Assembly: GCA_041739525.1 (NCBI GenBank)
Contig: JBGSNQ010000152.1
Location: 1 to 64,000, forward strand
Reading direction: 5' to 3'
Source of the DNA: DATJGR01 sp041739525
GTDB taxonomy: Bacteria > Pseudomonadota > Gammaproteobacteria > Pseudomonadales > Azotimanducaceae
DNA length: 64,000 nt
A program made the translations under genes and the position numbers. Below, piece by piece: positions 18,401-26,857 of this stretch. Every line of letters starts with the position of its first letter. Within the stretch, counting starts at the first letter, position 1. Under the pieces are notes generated by a model that worked only from the letters and a program-made list of their open reading frames with translations, had not been told where the DNA came from and ran no database searches.

Positions 18401-18564
18401 ACATCGGCTGGGTCATCGTCGGCGGCATGACCGTGGGCACGCTGTTCACCTTGTTCGTCGTTCCCACCGTGTACACGTATCTGGTACGACGCACACCACA
18501 CCTGGTCGCACTGCAACGCGACGCTCTGGCTCCGGGCGAACCCGCGCTGGCGACGCATGGTTGA
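15472..18564 (+). CDS. RND (HAE1-type) efflux pump, inner-membrane subunit
   Basis: 1030 residues, normal for AcrB/MexB relatives, with twelve expected membrane helices and two large periplasmic loops (after TM1 and TM7). The TM4 segment FVLAIGLVVDDAIVMLENIYRYIE carries the two adjacent aspartates of the proton relay. This is the proton-driven drug or metabolite exporter of the tripartite system. Its start overlaps the adaptor stop by 4 bp and its stop overlaps the amidase start by 8 bp, so the three are one transcript. Confidence 0.96.
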   Translation: MILSDLSIRRPVLATVVNLVIVLVGLIAWDRLTIREFPNVDDPVVTITTNYLGANAEIIESQVTKPLEDGISGIEGVDYISSISRAEQSQISVRFSTGRDPDAAANDVRDRVARARSFLPKEIDNPIVAKVESDATPIIYMAINSDRHNEMELTDYADRVVKDRLEVLPGVAQLLIMGERRYSMRVWLDRGRLAAYSLTPADVERALTEQNVEVPAGRIESSDREFTVLSETDLRTPEQFSQIILKDAGGYLVRLGDVATVEVGPELVRNMSRASGHRAIGLGLIKQSTANLLDVAQELRGELVELNTVLPDGMRVDIGYDSSVFVQQSIDRVFVTIVEAIALVVFVIFLFLRNWRATLVPLVTIPIALIGAIALMWGFGFSINTLTLLAFVLAIGLVVDDAIVMLENIYRYIEQGMDPIKAAFVGSKQIGFAIVAMTFTLAAVFTPIAFSEGKTGRFFTEFALTLAGAVVVSGFVALTLSATLASRILRHETRHNAMFNFGERVLLRIADLYRAALGLALRQRPIVIALMLLVGSASVLFYRGLPSELAPMEDQGTVMVFAIAPEGATLDYLNSYTKRIDDVFKSIPEMQRYMMIMGRPTVSNMISYTSLSSWHERERTSQQVAASIMPQLMGIPGIRAFAVTPQSLGGSSGGGMAINFVVQTSESYEKLDQYIAQILSRVADNPALMNTDSDLKLNKPELKVDVNRDKVAAVGASVAEIGRTLETMLGGRQVTRFKRNAEQYNVKLQVADVNRRDPDDLTNIYVRGGKGEMIQLSNLVTVKEDVAPRELNHFNKQRAAVISASVGDGHTLGQALEVLETTTREVMGPTAQIDYVGAAREFKDSSSKIYVTFLLALAFIYLVLAAQFESFVAPFVIILSVPLAMAGALLALLLTGGSLNIYSQIGLITLVGLITKHGILIVEFSNQLRAAGKPIMEAVLEASVLRLRPILMTTGAMVLGAVPLAMATGPGAEARNDIGWVIVGGMTVGTLFTLFVVPTVYTYLVRRTPHLVALQRDALAPGEPALATHG

Positions 18565-20188
18565 TGCAACCGCACGGCACCGACTGCGCGCTGCGCTGCT
18601 TTTGCTCGCGCTCGCCGGTTGTGGACCCGCACCGCAGGAGAAAGCCGCCGTGCAACCTGCTCCGATGATCGATGTCGCCGAACTCAGCGTGCTCGACGCA
18701 CAACAAAAATTGGCCGGTGGCGAACTCACGTCGCGTGCACTGACGCAGGCTTACCTCGATCGCATCCAGACCATCGACCGGCAGGGTCCGACGCTGAACT
18801 CGGTGATCGAAGTGAATGCCGCGGCGCTGCAGGATGCCGATCGTCTCGACGCCGAGCGCGCCGCCGGAAAATTGCGCGGGCCGTTGCACGGCATTCCGGT
18901 GCTGCTGAAAGACAACATCGATGCGGTTGGCATGGTGAATTCGGCCGGATCGCTCGCACTCGCCGATCATCGCCCGCAGCAGGATGCGTTTCTTGTCGCG
19001 CGGCTACGCGCGGCCGGCGCGGTGTTGCTCGGCAAAACGAACCTGAGCGAATGGGCAAACTTTCGTTCCACGCACTCGACGTCCGGCTGGAGCAGCCGCG
19101 GCGGACAAACGCGCAACCCCTATGTACTCGATCGCAATCCGTGCGGCTCGAGCGCCGGAACCGGTGCCGCAATCGCCGCAAGCCTGGCTACGGTTGGTGT
19201 CGGCACGGAAACCGACGGCAGCATCATCTGCCCCTCCGCAATCAATGGTCTCGTCGGCTTGAAGCCGACTGTGGGGTTGATCAGCCGACGCGGCATCATT
19301 CCGATCTCGGCGTCGCAGGACACTGCGGGGCCGATGGGGCGCAGCGTCGCCGATGTGGCTGCGCTGCTCACCGTGCTGGTGGGCCCAGACGACTCAGATC
19401 CCGCGAGCGCACAAGCCAAGTCGCACGCAGCGCCGGATTACACCGCGTTCCTGAATCCCGGCGCGCTCGCCGGTAAACGCATCGGTCTCATTCGCGAGTC
19501 GCTGGGCTTCAATGTGGATGTAGATGCCGCGATGGAACGCGCGGTGGCTACGATGACGACTGCCGGCGCGATCGTGATCGACGTCAAGGTGAACGGCTAT
19601 GGCGATTGGGCGGGCCCGGAGCTGATCGTGATGCTCTATGAGTTCAAGGCCGGTCTCAATGCGTATCTCAAAGCGGCAGGCATAAAACCCGGATCGCTCG
19701 CGGAACTCATCGCGTGGAACCAGGATCATCGCGACACCGTGATGCCGTGGTTCGGCCAGGAGTTGTTCGAGATGGCGCAGGCGAAGGGTTCGCTGAAGGA
19801 CGCGGCCTATCTCCAGGCCCGCGCCAAGGCTCGCAAGATCGCGGGCGACGACGGCTTGCTCGCCACGCTGAATGCAAACCGAGTCGACGTGCTGATGGTG
19901 CCGAGCGCCGGCCCCAGCTGGCTAACGGATTTGTTGTTGGGCGACCACCGAAGCGGTGGTGCCGGCGCCGCGATTGCGGCGGTCGCACGTACACCGAGCA
20001 TCACGGTGCCGATGGGAGAGTCGCACGGCCTGCCGCTCGGATTGTCCTTGATGGGGCCGGCATATAGCGAGGCGCAGCTGATCGGACTCGCGTATGCGTT
20101 CGAACACGCGTCACACGCCCGCACGCCGCCGAAATACATCGCTACACTCCCGGCCACTACGGAGGCAAAGGCCGACGATGCGCACTGA
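18557..20188 (+). CDS. amidase, predicted lipoprotein
   Basis: 543 residues of the amidase-signature family. The expected Ser-cisSer-Lys triad is visible: K118 (LLKDNID), S198/S199 (CGSSAGTGAA) and S222 (GTETDGSI). The N-terminus is a hydrophobic stretch ending in LALAGC with C22 in a good lipobox, so the protein is probably anchored in a membrane facing the periplasm. Related exported amidases act on amides, acyl-amino acids or peptide antibiotics. The 8-bp overlap with the RND pump suggests a link to the exported compound, but this is inference. Confidence 0.9.
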   Translation: MVDATARHRLRAALLLLALAGCGPAPQEKAAVQPAPMIDVAELSVLDAQQKLAGGELTSRALTQAYLDRIQTIDRQGPTLNSVIEVNAAALQDADRLDAERAAGKLRGPLHGIPVLLKDNIDAVGMVNSAGSLALADHRPQQDAFLVARLRAAGAVLLGKTNLSEWANFRSTHSTSGWSSRGGQTRNPYVLDRNPCGSSAGTGAAIAASLATVGVGTETDGSIICPSAINGLVGLKPTVGLISRRGIIPISASQDTAGPMGRSVADVAALLTVLVGPDDSDPASAQAKSHAAPDYTAFLNPGALAGKRIGLIRESLGFNVDVDAAMERAVATMTTAGAIVIDVKVNGYGDWAGPELIVMLYEFKAGLNAYLKAAGIKPGSLAELIAWNQDHRDTVMPWFGQELFEMAQAKGSLKDAAYLQARAKARKIAGDDGLLATLNANRVDVLMVPSAGPSWLTDLLLGDHRSGGAGAAIAAVARTPSITVPMGESHGLPLGLSLMGPAYSEAQLIGLAYAFEHASHARTPPKYIATLPATTEAKADDAH

Positions 20189-21218
20189 CGATCTGCGCAT
20201 TCGTCGCGTACGCCCGTTGATTGCGCCGGCAATCCTTGCCGAAGACATTCCGCTCACCGACGCGGCCGCAACGGTGGTTGCAAACGGCCGCCGCGAATTC
20301 GAGGCAATTCTCGATGGTCGCGACCCGCGCCTCGCCGTGGTTGTTGGGCCGTGTTCGATCCACGATCCGACTGCCGCCATCGAATACGCCCATCGCCTGA
20401 AAGCGCTGGCTGACGATGTTGCAGAGCACCTGTTGCTCGTCATGCGCGTGTACTTCGAAAAACCACGCACCACCGTCGGCTGGAAAGGTCTGATCAACGA
20501 TCCGGATCTGGACGGTTCGTTTCACATCAACAAGGGTTTGCGGCAGGCGCGGCAGTTGCTCGCTGATGTGGCCGCAATCGGCTTGCCGTCAGGCACTGAA
20601 TTTCTCGACACGACGTTCGGCCAGTTCTACGCGGACCTCGTCAGCTGGGGCGCGATCGGCGCGCGCACCGCCGAAAGCCAGATTCACCGCGAACTGGCGT
20701 CGGGACTGTCCATGCCGGTCGGCATCAAGAATCGCACCGACGGTAACGTGCAGGTGGCGGTCGATGCGCTGCTTGCTGCGTCGAGCAGCCATCTGTTCCC
20801 GTCGCTGACGAAGGAAGGCGCGCCGGCCATTCTCGAAACGTCCGGCAATCCGCACTGTCACGTGGTGTTGCGCGGCGGCACCGAAAGCAGCCCGAACTTC
20901 GACGCGGACGCGGTGGCGGCCGCGGTGCAGTTGCTGTTGCGGGCGCGCTTGCCGCAGCGGCTGATGATCGACGCGAGTCACGGCAACAGCGGAAAGGATC
21001 CGGCTCGGCAGCTGGATGTGGTCGATGCCGTGATTCGACAAAAGCGCGCCGGCGAGCGTGCAATCCGCGCGCTCATGATCGAAAGCCATCTCGTCGGCGG
21101 ACGCCAGGAGCTCGGCGGTGCGCTGCGCTACGGCCAGAGCGTTACCGATGCGTGCCTCGGCTTCGACGAAACCGTGGAGTTGATCCATCGTCTGGCGGAC
21201 GAAGTGACGCCGCGGTAG
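20178..21218 (+). CDS. aroG: 3-deoxy-7-phosphoheptulonate synthase (class I)
   Basis: 346 residues, matching AroF/AroG/AroH enzymes. Motifs include VVGPCSIHDPTAA, FEKPRTTVGWKGLINDP, the RTAES loop and LMIDASHGNSGKDP. It condenses phosphoenolpyruvate and erythrose-4-phosphate, the first step to aromatic amino acids, in the cytoplasm. ATG 20178 has GGAGG about 13 nt upstream and overlaps the amidase gene by 11 bp; the frame is open further upstream but the conserved protein starts here. A housekeeping shikimate enzyme in an efflux operon is unusual. Which feedback isozyme it is cannot be told with certainty. Confidence 0.92.
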   Translation: MRTDDLRIRRVRPLIAPAILAEDIPLTDAAATVVANGRREFEAILDGRDPRLAVVVGPCSIHDPTAAIEYAHRLKALADDVAEHLLLVMRVYFEKPRTTVGWKGLINDPDLDGSFHINKGLRQARQLLADVAAIGLPSGTEFLDTTFGQFYADLVSWGAIGARTAESQIHRELASGLSMPVGIKNRTDGNVQVAVDALLAASSSHLFPSLTKEGAPAILETSGNPHCHVVLRGGTESSPNFDADAVAAAVQLLLRARLPQRLMIDASHGNSGKDPARQLDVVDAVIRQKRAGERAIRALMIESHLVGGRQELGGALRYGQSVTDACLGFDETVELIHRLADEVTPR

Positions 21219-21255
21219 TGTCGCCCGGGGCGGATTGAGGTCGGGGAAAAACACC

Positions 21256-22098
21256 ATGCTGAATCGCATCGATCGCGTAATGATCACCGCGCACGACGCT
21301 GCGGCCGTAGCAAACCGTTGGGTCGAGCTGTTGGACGCGCGCATCGATCGGCGCGATCGGGTCGCGGTGCTCGGCGCCGACCGCATCGTCATCAGCGTGG
21401 GCAACTCCGAGGTGGAGATACTGCAACCGGTCGCACCCGGCCCTGTGTCGCGTCACCTCGCTGCAGGCGGCGGCGCGTTCGCCGCGGGTCTTTCCACGCG
21501 CAACATCCACCTCGCGCGCCGCCGGTTCGCGGAAGCCGGCATCGTTCCGACGCAGATCGGCCAGCAGTTCTTCGTCGATGCGGGGCGTCTCGGCATACCG
21601 GGACTGAACATCGTCGTCAGCGCCGACGCCGAGCGGTCGCGCGTCGGCGTGATGACGACGCTCTACGAAGTCACACATCTCACCACCGATCCTGCCGGAA
21701 CGTCTGCCGCCCTCGCGCAACTGTTTGCGCTCGATCAGCGCAACTTCGTGCCGATCCGCTCCGAACAATTCGGCTACGACGGCACGCTCACGTTGTTCAA
21801 CCCGAAGGAGTTGCACCGCATCGAAACGATAAATCCCTTCGATCGGACAAAGACGATGGGGCGTTACTTCGACCGTTTCGGTCCGTCGCTGTACATGTGC
21901 TACGGCGAAACGGACCGATTGCCGGAATTGCGGGAGCGATTGAAGCAACTCGCACCGCGCGACTGGACCGGCAGCGATGCCGACGACAACGGACTGTTCG
22001 TGCATCCACGAGCGCTCGGCGGCGTGATGCTCGGGGTGAGCCGCATCAGCTATGCGTGGACGTGGTCCGGTTATCCGGCACGCGTCACGCCCGCGTAA
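21256..22098 (+). CDS. VOC (glyoxalase-like) family protein
   Basis: 280 residues with at least two beta-alpha-beta-beta-beta modules: IDRVMITAHDAAAVANRWVELL at the start and VTHLTTDPAGTSAALAQLFAL in the middle. Several histidines and glutamates could bind a metal. ATG 21256 fits the conserved start; a TTG 21 bp upstream is also open. The gene follows aroG by 37 bp in the same direction. VOC proteins include extradiol dioxygenases, isomerases and resistance proteins, so the reaction is not assigned. Confidence 0.72.
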   Translation: MLNRIDRVMITAHDAAAVANRWVELLDARIDRRDRVAVLGADRIVISVGNSEVEILQPVAPGPVSRHLAAGGGAFAAGLSTRNIHLARRRFAEAGIVPTQIGQQFFVDAGRLGIPGLNIVVSADAERSRVGVMTTLYEVTHLTTDPAGTSAALAQLFALDQRNFVPIRSEQFGYDGTLTLFNPKELHRIETINPFDRTKTMGRYFDRFGPSLYMCYGETDRLPELRERLKQLAPRDWTGSDADDNGLFVHPRALGGVMLGVSRISYAWTWSGYPARVTPA

Positions 22099-22105
22099 CT
22101 TACGC

Positions 22106-22753
22106 TTACTCCGCGGGCTTTTTCGCCGCGAGAACCGAACCAGGCTGCACGAAATCCTCGGTGGTGTTCACGCGCGGATACGGTTCGTCAGGCACGTCGA
22201 CACCGAGGAATTTGCACAACGGCTGCCACCCCTGCTTCGCCTCGAACACGAGCAGCCGCGATGAAGGTAGAGACGCTTTCACCTTCGCGACGTGCGCGTT
22301 GTAGACACTGATCGCATACGCGCGATCCTCGATGCGCCCGTCGAACACGCCGTCCCAGATGATCTTGAAAGCCCACTCGCCGGCCGCCTTCATCATCGGG
22401 TCGTCGGAGGCCCGCAATCCCATCGATGAGCGGTAGATCGTGTTCATGACGCTGTCATACCAACTCTGCGGATCACGCGTGCTGAGAATGACCTTCGCAT
22501 TCGGATACAACGTGGCGTGTTCTTCCCAGAGATTGCACGACGGCCAATCGACAGTCGCGCGATAGCCCTCGTAGAGACGTTCCCAATCGACGGATTTCCC
22601 CAGGTGCGCATCGGCCCACATCGGGATGTGTTCCGGATGCTGGAACACTTCCATCATGTGATAACACTTCACGAATCCGAGCCGTTCGAGCGCGAGTTTC
22701 AGTGACAGCGTTCCCGTGCGGCCGAATCCGGCGCCGATGACTTCGAGCGGCAT
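22106..22753 (-). CDS. sulfotransferase-like protein
   Basis: 215 residues with the PAPS-binding loop GFGRTGTLSL at 9-18 and the second nucleotide motif ILSTRDPQSWYDS. It belongs to the short sulfotransferase group (Sulfotransfer_4-like) that is common near catabolic genes. The ATG directly follows the TAG stop of the ThuA-like gene (TAGATG), so the two are translationally coupled. The acceptor substrate is unknown. It converges on the VOC gene, with a 7-bp gap. Confidence 0.85.
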   Translation of the reverse strand: MPLEVIGAGFGRTGTLSLKLALERLGFVKCYHMMEVFQHPEHIPMWADAHLGKSVDWERLYEGYRATVDWPSCNLWEEHATLYPNAKVILSTRDPQSWYDSVMNTIYRSSMGLRASDDPMMKAAGEWAFKIIWDGVFDGRIEDRAYAISVYNAHVAKVKASLPSSRLLVFEAKQGWQPLCKFLGVDVPDEPYPRVNTTEDFVQPGSVLAAKKPAE

Positions 22754-23578
22754 CTACTTCTTCCCCTGGCTATTGCGTTGCCTGGCCCAGTCGCGCGCTT
22801 CCGGGCTCGACACCCACGCGATGGCATTCGCGAGCAGCAGCCGGTAGTGCGGATTCTCGTACGCGCGCGGATCGTCGCCGCACTGCAGGTACACGATCGG
22901 GCTGTTGCGATAGTGCTTTACCCAGCCGATGAGGTCGCTGCCGCGCGCGTGCTCCCAACCCTCGTTCGAGAACATCTTGCCTTCGCGCACTACCTTCGCG
23001 GCGGAATAGAAGTTGTCCCGAACGAACGCGTGATTGCTGCGCAGCAGCGGCACCACGTCGTCTTCGAACACTTCGTACAGATAAAGCTCGTCGGTGATCG
23101 AAAATGTCTTCGGCACGCCTCGCGTTACAGGATGGTCGGCAACCACGCTCACGTCGTGCGTCACTTCGTGGCGATAACCGGAATCCTGTCGCCGTGTGCC
23201 CCGTAGCTCCCCGGGTAGATAAAGGAACCGGCCACCGACAATCTCGGCGTATTCCGGCCACGCCGGCCATCCCGCCACCGCGTGATGCAGAAAAACCAGA
23301 CCGATTCCCGTATCCAACAGTTCCTCGATGTTGCGCTTCAGGTCTGCGGGCGGTTCGAGGAAGTCGGGCGGGCCGTCGTTGCGAAAACGAATGCCGGGCA
23401 TGTCGTAGAGCACGAAGGCGTCATAGGGCTTTCCGAGCTTTGGTTCGAAGAAAACCTGGGCCGCGGGCTGTTCGACGTGCGTCCATTTGACGCCGGCCAA
23501 CGAGTCGAACACCTCGAAGAACGCGTCTCGCTTAAAGGGATGTCCCTTGGTAATCAGCAGTATTTCTTTGTCGCGCAT
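22754..23578 (-). CDS. ThuA-like protein
   Basis: 274 residues from ATG 23578, which has a GGGGGAGA ribosome-binding site; the frame is open much further upstream, but those residues do not look like protein. Family features are LLITKGHPFKRDAFFEVFD at the start, GLVFLHHAVAGWPAWPEYAEIVGGRF, and IVYLQCGDDPRAYENPHYRLLLANAIAW near the end, the typical ThuA C-terminal pattern. It is coupled to the sulfotransferase gene and divergent from the TetR regulator 42 bp away, which probably controls it. Confidence 0.84.
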   Translation of the reverse strand: MRDKEILLITKGHPFKRDAFFEVFDSLAGVKWTHVEQPAAQVFFEPKLGKPYDAFVLYDMPGIRFRNDGPPDFLEPPADLKRNIEELLDTGIGLVFLHHAVAGWPAWPEYAEIVGGRFLYLPGELRGTRRQDSGYRHEVTHDVSVVADHPVTRGVPKTFSITDELYLYEVFEDDVVPLLRSNHAFVRDNFYSAAKVVREGKMFSNEGWEHARGSDLIGWVKHYRNSPIVYLQCGDDPRAYENPHYRLLLANAIAWVSSPEARDWARQRNSQGKK

Positions 23579-23596
23579 GAATTCTCCCCCTACAAT
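23568..23596 (+). promoter_or_regulatory. candidate promoter for the TetR gene
   Basis: TTGTCG (23568-23573), a 17-bp spacer and TACAAT (23591-23596) resemble a sigma-70 promoter. Transcription would begin only about 15-20 nt before ATG 23621. The box overlaps the start of the divergent ThuA-like gene, so a TetR protein bound here could repress both directions. Confidence 0.45.
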
Positions 23597-23620
23597 CTTC
23601 CGGACATCAGCGGAGCCAAC

Positions 23621-24334
23621 ATGACGCGCCCCTTGCCAGACTCGAGCTCGAACCGGACCTGGCAGCAGACGAAAAGTCAGAACACCCGCAACACGATTCT
23701 CGATGCGGCAATCCGCTGCTTCTACCGATTCGGCTACAACAATACCACCACGGAGAAGATTGCCAACGAGGCCGGTGTGTCTCGCGGAGCCATGCTCCAC
23801 CACTTTCCGTCGCGCGCCGACCTGATCAAAGCCGCGGTGCTGCATCTCAACTACAAGCGCCTCGAACTCTTCCAACGCGAAGAGAGCACAGTACAAAGCG
23901 ACGCCACCCACAGTCGCGTCGAAGAAGGCATCGATACGTACTGGCGGCAACTCAACACGCCCTACTTCGTCGTGTTTCACGAACTGCAGATTGCAGCGCG
24001 CACCGACCCTGAACTGTACGCGGTGCTCATCCCCGCAATCGAAGAGCTCGACCGCGCGTGGGCCGTAACGGTGCGCGAGATTTTTCCCGACCTCGCGTTG
24101 TCACCCGAGATCATCCGCGCGAACTGGTTGACGCTACTGCTGCTCGAAGGCATGGCGGCCAATCTGCACACGCGCAAACTGACGAAAGTCTCCGACGATC
24201 TGCTCGCATGGTTGAAGGCGGAATTGCGTCGTCTTTTCGGCGACGTGTTGACGTCCGTCGATCGCGAATCGGCGAAAAAAGCCGCGCCGAAACGGCCCAA
24301 AACGCGTCCTAAGAAGCGTGCCTCGAAAACATGA
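23621..24334 (+). CDS. TetR/AcrR-family transcriptional regulator
   Basis: 237 residues. The N-terminal DNA-binding domain reads NTILDAAIRCFYRFGYNNTTTEKIANEAGVSRG in two parts, with the helix-turn-helix near residues 43-63 and the classic HHFPSRADLIKAA follow-on. The C-terminus is lysine/arginine-rich (residues about 220-237). ATG 23621 has a GGAG about 8 nt upstream. It lies divergently 42 bp from the ThuA-sulfotransferase pair and upstream of the DUF35-thiolase operon, either of which it may control. Confidence 0.93.
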   Translation: MTRPLPDSSSNRTWQQTKSQNTRNTILDAAIRCFYRFGYNNTTTEKIANEAGVSRGAMLHHFPSRADLIKAAVLHLNYKRLELFQREESTVQSDATHSRVEEGIDTYWRQLNTPYFVVFHELQIAARTDPELYAVLIPAIEELDRAWAVTVREIFPDLALSPEIIRANWLTLLLLEGMAANLHTRKLTKVSDDLLAWLKAELRRLFGDVLTSVDRESAKKAAPKRPKTRPKKRASKT

Positions 24335-24407
24335 CAGCCTGACTGTTTTGTGATGTACTCCGGCGTCGCAGCGGTTGAACCGCCAAGCCGACGATCCGGA
24401 GAAGTTC

Positions 24408-24848
24408 ATGTCCGCCGCAAAGCAGATCCCCATCGCCGAGGGCCTTTTTACGTGGCCGTCCAACGACCCTCGCCTGTTGGGCAGCCGCTGCAACGCGTGC
24501 GGCATCGTGACGTTTCCCGCGCAGAAGAGCTGTCCCGCGTGCTCCGGGCAGAACGTCGATACGATCGAGCTCGAACGCCGCGGCACGTTGTGGACGTGGA
24601 CCATTCAGGGTTTCCTGCCGAATCGCCCACCGTACATCGGCCCCGAAACGCCTGAGACGTTTCGCCCGTTTGGTGTCGGCTACGTCGAGCTCCCTAACCA
24701 GGTACGCGTCGAAAGCCGTCTCAAGTGCAAAGACCCTTCCAAACTCCGCATCGGCATGGAGATGGAACTGGTCGTCGAGAAATACGTCGAGGATGACGCC
24801 GGACGCGAGGTGATGGCGTACTTCTTCCAACCGGTTGGGGAACGGTAA
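24408..24848 (+). CDS. DUF35 OB-fold protein with zinc ribbon
   Basis: 146 residues. A rubredoxin-like zinc ribbon has C28-x2-C31 and C42-x2-C45 (CNACG, CPAC), followed by an OB-fold. ATG 24408 with GGAG six nt upstream is chosen over an upstream TTG. DUF35 proteins are obligate partners of thiolase-like enzymes: HMG-CoA synthase/acetoacetyl-CoA thiolase in archaea, and the ChsH2/Ltp2 aldolase of steroid side-chain breakdown in actinobacteria. The thiolase gene follows 38 bp later, so a complex is very likely. Confidence 0.92.
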   Translation: MSAAKQIPIAEGLFTWPSNDPRLLGSRCNACGIVTFPAQKSCPACSGQNVDTIELERRGTLWTWTIQGFLPNRPPYIGPETPETFRPFGVGYVELPNQVRVESRLKCKDPSKLRIGMEMELVVEKYVEDDAGREVMAYFFQPVGER

Positions 24849-24886
24849 GCAGCCGTTGAAAAACGGAACGATTTAAGGAGAACGCA

Positions 24887-26035
24887 ATGGTAGACGTCGC
24901 AATCATCGGCATCGGCATTCATCCGTTCGGACGCACCGACGGCGTCAGCGGACTCGAACAAGGCGTGTTCGCAGCGCGGCAGGCGTTGAAGGACGCAGGC
25001 CTCGAATGGTCGGACATGAACTTCGCGTACGGCGGCAGTGCAGCTGCGGGCGCGGCCGACACGATGGTGTCTAAGCTCGGCCTCACCGGCTTGCAGTTCA
25101 TCAACGTCTCGAACGGCTGCGCAACCGGCGGCAGCGCGCTGCAGTCGGCCTACATGGCGATCAAATCGGGCATGTTCGACATCGGCATGGCGGTGGGTTT
25201 CGATAAACATCCGCGCGGGGCATTCACCGTCGACACGCAAAGCGGCGGCCTCGGCAAATGGTACGGCGACATCGGCATGGCGCTCACGCCGCAGTTCTTC
25301 GGTATGAAGATTCAGCGCTACATGCACGACTTCGGCATCACCGAAGAGACGCTGGTGCGGGTCGCCGTGAAGAACTATCGCAACGGCACCCTGAATCCGA
25401 ACGCGTGGCGGAAAGACGGGCTCAGCTACGAAGACGTTGCGACGTCGCAGATGGTCTGCCATCCGCTGCGCAAGTACATGTTCTGCTCTCCCGCCGAAGG
25501 CGGCTGCGCGATGATCCTGTGCCGCGCGGACAAGGCGAAAGAACTGGTCAAGAAACCCGTATTCGTCAAAGCGGTGAGCGTAAAAACTCGGCCGTTCGGT
25601 TCGTTCGAAGTGTTCAGCCAATCGCAGGCGCTCGAGCGTACCGACACACCGCCCACCGTGCTGGCGTCGCGCGCCGCCTTCGAAATGGCGGGCATCGGCC
25701 CTGACGAAATCGATGTGGCGCAGTTGCAGGACACCGAATCAGGCGCCGAGATCATGCACATGGCGGAGAACGGCTTCTGCAAAGACGGCGAGCAGGAACA
25801 GTGGTTGCGCGACGGCGTCACCGAAATCACCGGTCGGTTGCCGGTGAACACCGACGGCGGCTGTCTCGCGAACGGCGAGCCCATCGGCGCGTCAGGCCTG
25901 CGCCAGGTATACGAGATCTGCACGCAACTGCGCGGCGAGGGCGGTGCACGGCAGGTTCCGCGCGAACTGAAGACCGGCTACACGCACGTGTACGGCGCGC
26001 CGGGATTGTCAGGCGTTACGATCCTCTCGCGCTGA
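24887..26035 (+). CDS. thiolase-like protein (SCP-x/lipid-transfer type)
   Basis: 382 residues of the thiolase superfamily. The nucleophile position is C78 in NVSNGCATGG. The usual HDCF motif is replaced by QLQDTESGAEIMHMAENG, and the usual last-cysteine motif by HVYGAPGLSGV. This pattern fits SCP-x/Ltp-like enzymes, which can work as thiolases or as retro-aldolases with a DUF35 partner. AAGGAG lies before ATG 24887. With the DUF35 gene before it and hydrolase and flavoenzyme genes after it, a carbon-carbon cleavage step in lipid or steroid breakdown is likely (inference). Confidence 0.88.
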   Translation: MVDVAIIGIGIHPFGRTDGVSGLEQGVFAARQALKDAGLEWSDMNFAYGGSAAAGAADTMVSKLGLTGLQFINVSNGCATGGSALQSAYMAIKSGMFDIGMAVGFDKHPRGAFTVDTQSGGLGKWYGDIGMALTPQFFGMKIQRYMHDFGITEETLVRVAVKNYRNGTLNPNAWRKDGLSYEDVATSQMVCHPLRKYMFCSPAEGGCAMILCRADKAKELVKKPVFVKAVSVKTRPFGSFEVFSQSQALERTDTPPTVLASRAAFEMAGIGPDEIDVAQLQDTESGAEIMHMAENGFCKDGEQEQWLRDGVTEITGRLPVNTDGGCLANGEPIGASGLRQVYEICTQLRGEGGARQVPRELKTGYTHVYGAPGLSGVTILSR

Positions 26036-26041
26036 TCGTTC

Positions 26042-26857
26042 GTGGCGAATACCGACGTAGCCACGAGCCACGGCCGCATCGCCGTGGCCGACACCGGCGG
26101 TCCGGGCGCCGCCGTGCTGATGATTCACGGCAACTCTGCATGCAAAGAAATCTTCGCTAACCAGTTCGAATCGCACCTGCAGCAACGCTATCGGCTGATC
26201 GCATTCGATCTGCCGGGCCACGGCGCTTCGGCCGATGCGACCGATCCGCTGCGCACCTATTCGATTCCGGGTTACGCCGACGTGGCGCTCGAAATTCTGC
26301 AGAGCCTCGGCATCGAGCATCTCGCCATTCTCGGCTGGTCGCTCGGCGGACACATCGGCATCGAACTGCTCGCTCGCGACGACATCGACGTGGCCGGTCT
26401 CGTCATCACCGGTACACCGCCCATCGGCCACAACGCCGCGGACTTCGCCGCCGGATTTCGGCCGCAGGAACACATGGAACTGACCGGCAAAGAGAACTTC
26501 AGCGAAGCGGACATTCAGGCGTACGCGCGCGAAACGGCGGGCGCGCCCGCACCGTTCCTCGAAGCCGCGGTGCGACGCACCGACGGCCGCGCGCGACGGT
26601 TGATGATGGAAGCGGCGATGGCGGCGCGCGGCGCCGATCAACGCGAAGTCGTCTCCACCAGCACCGTGCCGGTTGCCGTGATTACCGGCGCCGACGAGCC
26701 GTTCATCAACAACGACTATTTGCTGTCGTTTCCTTATCGCAACCTGTGGGACCGCAAAGTGCACGTCATACCGCAAACGGGTCACGCGCCGTTCTGGGAA
26801 CGGCCGCAAGCTTTCAATCCGCTGTTCGAACGATTTCTCATGGACGTGCTCAGCTGA
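26042..26857 (+). CDS. alpha/beta hydrolase
   Basis: 271 residues, GTG start 7 bp after the thiolase stop. The motif HGNSACKE at 29-36 forms the oxyanion hole; the nucleophile is S100 in GWSLGGH; and the late histidine lies in PQTGHAPFWERP. The serine nucleophile fits esterases and C-C bond hydrolases (meta-cleavage-product type). Its stop overlaps the next start (TGATG), showing one operon with the flavoenzyme gene. Confidence 0.88.
   Translation: MANTDVATSHGRIAVADTGGPGAAVLMIHGNSACKEIFANQFESHLQQRYRLIAFDLPGHGASADATDPLRTYSIPGYADVALEILQSLGIEHLAILGWSLGGHIGIELLARDDIDVAGLVITGTPPIGHNAADFAAGFRPQEHMELTGKENFSEADIQAYARETAGAPAPFLEAAVRRTDGRARRLMMEAAMAARGADQREVVSTSTVPVAVITGADEPFINNDYLLSFPYRNLWDRKVHVIPQTGHAPFWERPQAFNPLFERFLMDVLS

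Noticed and set aside
23282..23620. Upstream extension of the TetR gene into the ThuA-like gene
   Set aside because: The extra codons are antisense to ThuA. ATG 23621 has a ribosome-binding site, and the regulator's usual N-terminus begins there.
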